Assembly: GCA_900552585.1 (NCBI GenBank)
Contig: USAB01000055.1
Coordinates: forward strand, 1-11,704
Source: an uncultured Coriobacteriaceae bacterium
GTDB lineage: Bacteria; Actinomycetota; Coriobacteriia; Coriobacteriales; Eggerthellaceae
Direction of reading: 5' to 3'
DNA: 11,704 nucleotides
A program made the translations under genes and the position numbers. The notes beneath the pieces were generated by a model. It saw only the letters and a program-made list of their open reading frames with translations, made no database searches and was not told the origin of the DNA. Below, piece after piece: positions 1 to 5,629 of the stretch (position 1 is its first letter; each line of letters starts with the position of its first letter).

Positions 1-1593
1 TGCGACCTGGTCGACGAGGGCGTTATCGACGAAAAGACCGCTGTTCTGCGCGTCGCTCCCGGGCAGCTGGACCAGCTGCTGCATCCGCAGATTGCGAAGG
101 ATGCCAAGAAGAACGTCATTGCCAAGGGCCTGAACGCTTCCCCCGGCGCTGCTGTGGGCGAGGCCGTCTTTAGTTCCGCCGATGCTGCGGCTGCTGCCGA
201 GGAAGGCCGCAAGACGGTTCTGGTCCGCTGGGAGACCACGCCCGACGACCTGTCCGGCATGATTGCCTCCGAGGGCATTCTGACCAGCCACGGTGGCAAG
301 ACGTCCCATGCAGCCGTTATCGCGCGCGGCATGGGCGCTCCCTGCGTCTGCGGCGTTGAGGCTCTGAAGATCGATGCCGAAAAGAAGCAGGCTACCGTCG
401 CCGGCACGGACATCGTTATCAAGGAAGGTGACATCATCTCCATTGACGGCATGACCGGCGAGGTTATGCTGGGTGCCGTCGACCTGGTGCAGCCCGAGAT
501 GACCGGCGATCTGGGCAAGCTCCTTGCCTGGGCGGACAAGTATCGCACGCTGGGAGTTCGCGCCAACGCAGACAATCCGGCCGACGCAAAGCTGTCCCGC
601 GACATGGGTGCCGAGGGCATCGGCCTGTGCCGTACGGAGCATATGTTCCTGGGCGACCGCAAGCAGATCGTGGCCGACATGATCCTGTCCGAGAAGGGCA
701 GCGACGAATACCGCGAGGCGTTGGACAAGCTGTACAACGCGCAGCAGGGCGACTACTACGAGATGCTGAAGGCCATGGACGGCATGCCCGTCATCATCCG
801 CCTGCTCGATCCGCCGCTGCATGAGTTCCTGCCCGCGCCGCGCGACCTTGCCATCAAGGTTGCCGTGGGCGAGGCCCAGGGCAAGGACATGACCGAGACC
901 AAGAAGCTTTTGGCTGCTGCGGACAACATGGCCGAGATGAACCCCATGCTGGGTCTGCGCGGCTGCCGTCTGGGCATTGTGATGCCCGGCCTGTCCCAGA
1001 TGCAGGTGCGCGCCATCGCCACTGCTACGGCGAAGCTGGTCAAGGAGGGCTTCAACCCCCGTCCCGAGGTCATGATTCCGCTGGTGTCCATGGAAAACGA
1101 GCTGAAGTACGTTCGCAACGAGGCGGAGACCGCCATCAAGGAAGTCGAGGAACGCGACGGCGTGGACCTGTCCTTCATCGAGATCGGCACTATGATCGAG
1201 CTGCCGCGCGCTGCCGTCACCGCCGACGAGATCGCCAAGGAAGCCGACTTCTTCAGCTTCGGCACGAATGACTTGACCCAGACCACGTTCGGCTTCAGCC
1301 GCGATGACGTCGAGGGCAAGTTCTTCAAGGATTACCAGAACCTGAAGATTATGAAGACGAACCCGTTTGCCACCGTCGACGATGGTGTTGTGAAGCTGAT
1401 CGACATCGCCGTCAAGGGCGGTCGCGCCACGAACCCGGATCTGACGCTGGGTGTCTGCGGCGAGCACGGCGGCGATCCGGACTCCATCAAGAAGTTCAAC
1501 AAGGTGGGTCTGGATTACGTCAGCTGCTCCCCGTATCGCGTGCCGGTTGCCCGTCTGGCAGCTGCCCATGCGGCCTTGACGCAGGAGAAGTAA
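1..1593 (+). CDS. ppdK: Pyruvate,phosphate dikinase, C-terminal 530 residues (5' end cut by window)
   Basis: PPDK interconverts pyruvate + ATP + Pi and PEP + AMP + PPi in the cytoplasm, and in many anaerobes it serves glycolysis or gluconeogenesis. The frame is open from base 1, so the gene starts upstream; the family is about 870-900 residues, so roughly the N-terminal 350 (ATP-grasp domain) are missing. The fragment begins just before the swivelling phosphohistidine domain, whose motif GGKTSHAAVIARGMG carries the catalytic His at 307-309. The C-terminal TIM-barrel PEP/pyruvate domain follows: GIGLCRTEHMF, VMIPLVSMENE, EIGTMIELPRAA, FSFGTNDLTQTTFG and GVCGEHGGDP with the catalytic Cys at 1456-1458. 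All expected active-site motifs in this part are intact. The GTNDLTQ and EHGGDP forms, and the LLHP...GLNASPGAA linker, separate it from PEP synthase and PTS enzyme I. A strong terminator follows 27 bases after the stop. Identification is firm. Confidence 0.97.
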   Translation, partial: CDLVDEGVIDEKTAVLRVAPGQLDQLLHPQIAKDAKKNVIAKGLNASPGAAVGEAVFSSADAAAAAEEGRKTVLVRWETTPDDLSGMIASEGILTSHGGKTSHAAVIARGMGAPCVCGVEALKIDAEKKQATVAGTDIVIKEGDIISIDGMTGEVMLGAVDLVQPEMTGDLGKLLAWADKYRTLGVRANADNPADAKLSRDMGAEGIGLCRTEHMFLGDRKQIVADMILSEKGSDEYREALDKLYNAQQGDYYEMLKAMDGMPVIIRLLDPPLHEFLPAPRDLAIKVAVGEAQGKDMTETKKLLAAADNMAEMNPMLGLRGCRLGIVMPGLSQMQVRAIATATAKLVKEGFNPRPEVMIPLVSMENELKYVRNEAETAIKEVEERDGVDLSFIEIGTMIELPRAAVTADEIAKEADFFSFGTNDLTQTTFGFSRDDVEGKFFKDYQNLKIMKTNPFATVDDGVVKLIDIAVKGGRATNPDLTLGVCGEHGGDPDSIKKFNKVGLDYVSCSPYRVPVARLAAAHAALTQEK

Positions 1594-1620
1594 TCTCCCT
1601 TATTTTATCGGAGCTCTTCG

Positions 1621-1656
1621 GACGGTCTGTGCTTCTGCATGGGCCGTCTTTTGTTT
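1621..1656 (+). terminator. Intrinsic terminator of ppdK
   Basis: A 12-bp stem (1621-1632 with 1637-1648, three G·T wobbles) closes on a TTCT loop and is followed at once by TTTTGTTT. It lies 27 bases after the ppdK stop and about 85 bases before the start of the next gene, so it separates the two transcripts. Confidence 0.85.
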
Positions 1657-1742
1657 CGGTAGCTGCCGTCCGGTTCGCGCAGGTATCCGGGAGCTGGGGT
1701 AATGCTACGATGGCGGAAGGGCGAAAACAGGAAGGGGCCGCA

Positions 1743-2681
1743 ATGTTCAGCAAGTTGGTTGCAGTGGAACCGGTGAATCTGACGCTCGAGGCGCGTGAGC
1801 GCTTGTCTGATTTTGCACAGACGGTGGTTTACTACGATACGCTTCCCGAAGGCGATGCAGACCTTATCGAACGCATCGGCCAAGCTGATGCCGTCCTTGT
1901 CAGCTACACTACGGAAATCGACGATGCTGTCTTGCGGGCAGCACCGAACCTGCGGTATGTCGGCATGTGCTGCAGCCTGTATTCCGAGGAAAGCGCGAAC
2001 GTGGATATCGCGACTGCCCGGAAGCTTGGCATCACCGTTACCGGCGTGCGGGACTATGGCGACACGGGCGTGGTGGAATTCGTCATCAGCGAGCTGGTGC
2101 GCTATCTGCATGGTTTCGGCAAAACGCAGTGGCGACCCGGCGAGCAGCGAGAGATCGCGTCGCTGGATTGCGGGATCATCGGCATGGGCACCACCGGTTC
2201 GCTTGTTGCGGAAGCGCTGCGGTTTTTCGGCGCCAGCGTATGCTATTACAGCCGCACGCGGAAGCCGGCTATGGAGGAACGCGGGTTCCCGTACCGTCCG
2301 CTCTCGGAGCTGCTGGAAGGCTCGGATGCTGTATTCACGTGCCTGAATAAGGGCGTCGTGCTGCTGGGGGACAAGGAATTCGAGCTGCTGGGTCGTGGGA
2401 AGATGTTGTTCAACACGTCTATTGCGCCCGGTCATGATGGGGGTGCGCTGGAACGCTGGCTGGATTTGGGAGCGGCGGCGGAATCTGCAGGAGGCTATGC
2501 TAACGCGTTCTTCTGCGATACGGAAGCCGCGCTGGGAAGCCCCGTTCAGACGGCGCGGCTGCTGTCCAGCCCGTATGTGCACTGCGTGCGAAAATCGGCC
2601 GGCAGCACGGCAGAGGCGAAGGTCCGCCTGGGGCGGAAGGTTCTAGCGAATATCGCCGCGTATTTGGAACGTGCCGAATAG
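1743..2681 (+). CDS. D-isomer-specific 2-hydroxyacid dehydrogenase-like NAD(P)-binding protein with altered active site
   Basis: The 312-residue product has the size and order of the D-2-hydroxyacid dehydrogenase superfamily: an N-terminal flavodoxin-like substrate domain (residues about 1-105, with PNLRYVGMCCSLYSE matching the usual 'p.Lk.i...s.G.d' region) and a Rossmann NAD(P) domain with GMGTTG at residues 147-152. The start at 1743 is chosen because AGGAAGGGG lies 5 bases upstream; longer in-frame ATG starts at 1710 and 1629 lack such a site, and 1629 lies inside the ppdK terminator. The family normally has an Arg after 'NT.R' and a His in the C-terminal 'PH.(A/g).T' motif. Here the equivalent stretches read FNTSIAPGHD (223-232) and HCVRKSAGSTAEA (280-292), so the Arg is Ile and the His seems to be replaced by Arg/Lys. 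The fold is well supported, but the substrate and even dehydrogenase activity are uncertain. It appears to be monocistronic. Confidence 0.8.
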   Translation: MFSKLVAVEPVNLTLEARERLSDFAQTVVYYDTLPEGDADLIERIGQADAVLVSYTTEIDDAVLRAAPNLRYVGMCCSLYSEESANVDIATARKLGITVTGVRDYGDTGVVEFVISELVRYLHGFGKTQWRPGEQREIASLDCGIIGMGTTGSLVAEALRFFGASVCYYSRTRKPAMEERGFPYRPLSELLEGSDAVFTCLNKGVVLLGDKEFELLGRGKMLFNTSIAPGHDGGALERWLDLGAAAESAGGYANAFFCDTEAALGSPVQTARLLSSPYVHCVRKSAGSTAEAKVRLGRKVLANIAAYLERAE

Positions 2682-2694
2682 CGAGGCGGTTGCA

Positions 2695-2720
2695 GGGCGG
2701 CAGCTTGCCGGTTGCCGCCC
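2695..2720 (+). terminator. Hairpin after the dehydrogenase-like gene, possible terminator
   Basis: A perfect 8-bp GC-rich stem, GGGCGGCA (2695-2702) with TGCCGCCC (2713-2720), lies 13 bases after the stop. There is no real T run after it, so it may stabilise the mRNA 3' end or act with Rho rather than being a classical terminator. Confidence 0.5.
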
Positions 2721-2819
2721 TCTACGCAGCCTGCGCTTGTCATCGTCCGTGGTGGGCTTTTCCCGCATACGAAATACAAGCAGGATGAGCGGGCATTCAC
2801 GTAGAATTCCCGTGAGAGC

Positions 2820-2847
2820 TTGCAAATTGAATGTGATTGCATAGAAT
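2820..2847 (+). promoter_or_regulatory. Candidate sigma-70-type promoter for ssrA
   Basis: TTGCAA (2820-2825), 16 bases and TAGAAT (2842-2847) form the best promoter-like pair in the 315-base gap between the dehydrogenase-like gene and tmRNA. Transcription would start near 2854 and give a leader of about 140 bases that RNase P removes from the tmRNA precursor. A perfect -35-like TTGACA at 2889-2894 has no good -10 at a usable distance. Apart from this and the hairpin at 2695-2720 I see nothing else in the gap. Confidence 0.4.
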
Positions 2848-2996
2848 AGATATCCATCATCTGGGGTGGTATATCCGGGATGAGTACCTTGACAGGAAGA
2901 CCCGAATGTCATGCGTTGCGTCTGCATAAAGCCATCGCATCGCGTGTTGTTCGCTTCTCCGATCGTCCGGCGCCAATGTTTTCGCGCTGCATTATC

Positions 2997-3364
2997 GGGG
3001 GCGACTGGTTTCGACATGGTAGGTTCAAACCAAGGAGCAGGTCGTGGTCTCCTCACCACGTTAAACAGGGGTGCCGTCAAATTTAATTGACAAGAAATAC
3101 ACTTCTGAGCCTCTGGCTCTCGCTGCTTAATTTTATATAGCAGCCCGTCAATGCGGGGTATTCTCCCGGCTTCGCTGCGACGTCATTTCAGGGAGATGCT
3201 TCCGGGCACGTAGTCGGTATGGTCCGGATTAAGCTTGAACCGGCTGGATGCGTTTCCGCGGGCCGCTGTGCCTTCGCGCATCAAGATCAGAACAGCGGAC
3301 AAGCCTGTAGCGTCTTGGCGGGAATCTAGTATGGACCGGAGTTCGATTCTCCGCGCCTCCACCA
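2997..3364 (+). ncRNA. ssrA: Transfer-messenger RNA (tmRNA), 368 nt, one-piece form
   Basis: tmRNA is charged with alanine, enters stalled ribosomes with SmpB and adds a degradation tag to the unfinished protein. The 5' end GGGGGCG (2997-3003) pairs over 7 bases (one G·U) with CGCCTCC at 3354-3360, followed by ACCA, so the CCA end is encoded. The conserved D-loop-like GGTTTCGAC sits near the 5' end. A T arm, CGGAG-TTCGATT-CTCCG, lies just before the 3' acceptor strand. Between the two tRNA-like ends is a tag reading frame at 3089-3130 (DKKYTSEPLALAA, TAA stop). The two halves are continuous, so this is not a permuted two-piece tmRNA. I did not fold the pseudoknots. No duplicated 3'-end segment was seen nearby, so there is no sign that an element has integrated here. 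Confidence 0.96.
3089..3130 (+). other. tmRNA proteolysis-tag reading frame
   Basis: The frame reads GAC AAG AAA TAC ACT TCT GAG CCT CTG GCT CTC GCT GCT TAA, that is DKKYTSEPLALAA then stop. With the alanine from charged tmRNA the tag would be A-DKKYTSEPLALAA. GAC is taken as the resume codon because A at -4 and T at -2 match the usual context, but the exact resume codon is an inference. The LAA end is the part recognised by ClpXP-type proteases. Confidence 0.8.
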
Positions 3365-3373
3365 AACAAGTAG

Positions 3374-3416
3374 CCGTCTGCTGCCTGCAACTATGCAAGG
3401 TGGGAGACGGTTTTTT
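3374..3416 (+). terminator. Intrinsic terminator of ssrA
   Basis: CCGTCT (3374-3379) pairs with AGACGG (3405-3410), with further imperfect pairing inside, and is followed directly by six T residues (3411-3416). It starts 10 bases after the tmRNA CCA end, the expected place for a tmRNA terminator. Confidence 0.85.
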
Positions 3417-3505
3417 GTATCTGCAAGTTCCTGCGCGGCCTGCCGGGAAAAGGCCGGCTCCTTGTTGTCTTGCAATCGCGCAGAGCTTCAGGACATTCGA
3501 AAAAC

Positions 3506-3537
3506 GAAAAGCCGCGGTGTTGATGCCGCGGCTTTTC
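3506..3537 (-). terminator. Perfect 12-bp hairpin terminator between converging genes
   Basis: GAAAAGCCGCGG (3506-3517) and CCGCGGCTTTTC (3526-3537) pair perfectly around an 8-base loop. Read on the minus strand the stem runs into a T-rich stretch, so it fits best as terminator of the surface-protein gene whose stop is 50 bases away. On the plus strand it is followed only by CTCTC, but it could still act as a second stop for ssrA transcripts. Confidence 0.85.
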
Positions 3538-3587
3538 CTCTCTTGTCCGAAAACGTTAGCGGAGCGTCTTCGGGATAACCTCAGACG

Positions 3588-5213
3588 CTAGTTTTTCCGA
3601 AGCATGCGACGAAGGGCCACCGCAATGATGCCGCCCGCCGCACCCATCAACGCCAGCAGGGATCCGATGGTAAGGGTGCTCGAATCGCCCAGTGCGGGAA
3701 CCGCGTTCGTTGCAGCGGTGTGCGTCTGGGCAGGCATATCGCTTGAGGCAACAGGGGCGCTAACCGTACGGGCACTCGAAACGGGATGATTTTCCATAGC
3801 GCTGGGTCCGTTCTGATCCGTCTGATGGGAAGCATTCTCGGACGGCTGTATCGGATGATTGCTAGGTTGACCATCCGGCTTGTCGGTGCCGTGCTCATGC
3901 GGCTTTTCGGGAGCAGTCTTGGGTGTGACTTCCGTGAATTGCATGGTCGCCATCACGTTGTCGCCCGCAGCGTTCACATCCTTGCCATCAGCGTCTTGTA
4001 TTGCTCCCCATACGTACGAGACGTTGCCCTTGATGCGGTTATGCCCGACGTCGGCTTTTACATAGCCGACCAGCGTGCCGTTGAGGGGTCCCTCAGTGGT
4101 AGTAGTGGTCTCCTTGTCGGTCTCCGTCGTAGTGGCGTTGCCCGTTGCGGAATGGAACAGCACATCTTTAAGGACAAGGCTGATGTTCTGGGCGGAAGAG
4201 CTGATGAGTTGCTCGAAGTTGCCGAATGTGCTGGTGTCGTACGTGCTACCGTATTCGGCATCCTTGTGATTGAAATTCTCCATGACGTTGCCGTCGCCGT
4301 AGAGCGTCTTGTTGGAACCGTCATACGTGGAATGCTGCGGGGTCATGTGCGTCAGGTCCAAGTCCATGGCGACGATGACCTTATCCTTTGCGAATGAGGA
4401 TTTGCTGTAGTTGATGCGGAAGATCAGCGGCTTGCCATCGGCGGACGCCAGCACATAGTGCGCCTGTGCGTCTTCGAGTGTGGTGGGCACGTAGAATTCG
4501 CCGTTCAGGTCGTTGCCGAAGGTGAATATCGAGCGAAGGCCCGTTTCCAGGTTGTTTACATACACAGCCTTCGCAGCATCCGGGCCGCGGAAGCTTTCGT
4601 TCAGCAGGCTGGCGGAGTTCTTGATGGACGTGTGGATGGCAGTTACATCGAGATCGGCCTTCACATCGTATTTCGATCCCTTCACTACGTTGTGCGCGGC
4701 ATTCTTCGTGGTGTCGTGAGTGCCGTCATCGTTCTTGATGGAAAGGTCGCCCTTTACCGTCAAGTCGCCGGTCTTGATCTTTCCGAACTCGGTGCCGCTG
4801 AAGTCTGAAGATACCTCGCTCAGCGCCTTTCCGCTCTTGGCATCGTCGGCCGTAATCGTTGCCGTGCTGTTTGCAAGAGGGATATCCGTGCCAAAAATGG
4901 ACATATTCGCTTTATAGGAGATATCGGTACCCTGTTTATCGTCAGACGGTACAACAGTATCAACATTGTTTGGAGCCGTCGTGCTCGCGTCGACAGCAGG
5001 CTCTTTGATGTTGCTCGGGGCCTTTGCAGCGCTATTGCCCGTGTTGACGGCGCTCGTGTCGGCAGCGCTCGTGTCGGCAGCGCCGGCAGGCGCTTCGATA
5101 GCGGATGCCTGGGATGCGGCGTTCGCATCGTCGGCAAGGGCAATGGCGGGAGTCAGGTTTCCCGCAAGCATCAGCGAAAGCGCCACGGCGCCTGCTTTTG
5201 ATTTTAATTGCAT
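3588..5213 (-). CDS. Secreted, wall- or membrane-anchored surface protein with degenerate sorting signal
   Basis: The 541-residue product is not a family I recognise. A signal peptide (basic MQLKSK, then a hydrophobic run to about residue 27, cleavage likely after ALA) is followed by an Ala/Ser/Thr-rich stretch with a short repeat (ADTSAADTSA, 46-55). The main body (about 100-430) is rich in beta-type sequence with many Asp, Asn and Thr, and holds a Thr-rich patch TTTETDKETTTTTEG (361-375). Next comes a Pro/His/Gln-rich spacer (about 431-500), then VPALGD (505-510), a hydrophobic segment (about 514-533) and a basic tail RRMLRKN. That end is laid out like a sortase signal, but the LPxTG core is altered. 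The start at 5213 gives a proper signal peptide; an in-frame ATG at 5291 would place 26 residues before it and has no ribosome site. Only GAAGGGA, 12 bases upstream, could serve 5213. The gene stands alone and converges on ssrA. Export is well supported; function is unknown (adhesin or pilin-like are guesses). Confidence 0.75.
   Translation of the reverse strand: MQLKSKAGAVALSLMLAGNLTPAIALADDANAASQASAIEAPAGAADTSAADTSAVNTGNSAAKAPSNIKEPAVDASTTAPNNVDTVVPSDDKQGTDISYKANMSIFGTDIPLANSTATITADDAKSGKALSEVSSDFSGTEFGKIKTGDLTVKGDLSIKNDDGTHDTTKNAAHNVVKGSKYDVKADLDVTAIHTSIKNSASLLNESFRGPDAAKAVYVNNLETGLRSIFTFGNDLNGEFYVPTTLEDAQAHYVLASADGKPLIFRINYSKSSFAKDKVIVAMDLDLTHMTPQHSTYDGSNKTLYGDGNVMENFNHKDAEYGSTYDTSTFGNFEQLISSSAQNISLVLKDVLFHSATGNATTTETDKETTTTTEGPLNGTLVGYVKADVGHNRIKGNVSYVWGAIQDADGKDVNAAGDNVMATMQFTEVTPKTAPEKPHEHGTDKPDGQPSNHPIQPSENASHQTDQNGPSAMENHPVSSARTVSAPVASSDMPAQTHTAATNAVPALGDSSTLTIGSLLALMGAAGGIIAVALRRMLRKN
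5051..5080 (-). repeat. Perfect 15-bp tandem direct repeat within the surface-protein gene
   Basis: CGCTCGTGTCGGCAG occurs twice in a row (5051-5065, 5066-5080) and a partial third unit follows. The length is a multiple of three, so copy changes would keep the frame and only alter the count of the ADTSA unit in the exported N-terminal linker. Confidence 0.85.
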
Positions 5214-5530
5214 AGTAATCGGAGGTCCCTTCTCGCGATTCTCTTGCAGAGAAATGCGCGATACCGCAAATAAACCAATGAGAACCAACAATTTAACATC
5301 TCATGCATAACATTTCATGACCGAATGGTAATACAAAATAGGAATAGTGTCGAAATCAGATGGATGTCCTTTTCTCGAAAGCGCGACTGCCGCTTACAGT
5401 CTTTCTTGCTGTGAATATGCACGAGAACGCAGTGCGGGGTCTGGGTGTTCTGGCCTCTGTACCTTGGGAATCATCTGCGCAGATAAGCGATCCTCCGCCT
5501 TCTGCGACGCATCGGGTGTGTTATCGTAGC

Positions 5531-5539
5531 TGGTATCAT
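5531..5539 (+). promoter_or_regulatory. Candidate extended -10 promoter for the intein gene
   Basis: TGGTATCAT matches an extended -10 (TGn followed by a TATAAT-like hexamer, 4 of 6). There is no good -35, which extended -10 promoters can lack. Transcription would begin near 5546 and give a leader of about 85 bases containing the hairpin at 5590-5608. Confidence 0.35.
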
Positions 5540-5589
5540 CATGTATGAGATTAAGCGGAAACACCAGGGATGGGTTTACGCGTGGCAAT

Positions 5590-5608
5590 GATCGGGTTGC
5601 GCCCGATC
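5590..5608 (+). promoter_or_regulatory. Inverted repeat in the leader of the intein gene
   Basis: GATCGGG (5590-5596) and CCCGATC (5602-5608) are perfect inverted repeats with a 5-base spacer. They lie 11 bases before the AGGAGG of the intein gene. In DNA this could be an operator; in RNA it would be a 7-bp hairpin just ahead of the ribosome site. No T run follows, so it is not a terminator. Confidence 0.5.
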
Positions 5609-5629
5609 GCATTCGTAATAGGAGGATGT

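Larger units (their letters stand above)
5214..5629. promoter_or_regulatory. 416-base divergent intergenic region between surface-protein and intein genes
   Basis: This gap must hold the promoters of both divergent genes. The part next to the surface-protein gene (about 5260-5350) is AT-rich; on the minus strand TTAAAT near 5292-5297 is a weak -10 candidate with no convincing -35. The middle (5350-5520) has several open but short frames with no ribosome site and no recognisable motif, and I call no gene there. On the right side lie the extended -10 candidate, the hairpin and the ribosome site described separately. No tRNA or riboswitch was recognised. Confidence 0.5.

Noticed and set aside
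756..1328. Long open frame on the minus strand within ppdK
   Set aside because: It is fully inside the well-supported ppdK coding sequence; its Ser/Met-rich translation has no recognisable domain and it has no ribosome site.
1605..2582. 325-codon minus-strand frame opposite the dehydrogenase-like gene
   Set aside because: It overlaps the ppdK terminator and a gene with a clear Rossmann motif; its His/Arg/Gln-rich composition is typical of an antisense shadow in GC-rich DNA.
2889..2894. Consensus -35 TTGACA as the ssrA promoter
   Set aside because: No acceptable -10 lies 15-19 bases downstream.
2643..3398. Short frames over the intergenic region and tmRNA on both strands
   Set aside because: They overlap the structurally supported tmRNA, lack ribosome sites and show no family resemblance.
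3365..3587. Possible integration (att) site downstream of tmRNA
   Set aside because: tmRNA 3' ends are frequent integration sites, but no second copy of the 3' end and no integrase or phage gene is seen in the window.
5347..5548. Two overlapping 60-62 codon frames upstream of the intein gene, considered as a missing N-extein
   Set aside because: Neither has a ribosome site, both end before the intein gene and their Cys/Ser-rich translations resemble no host protein.
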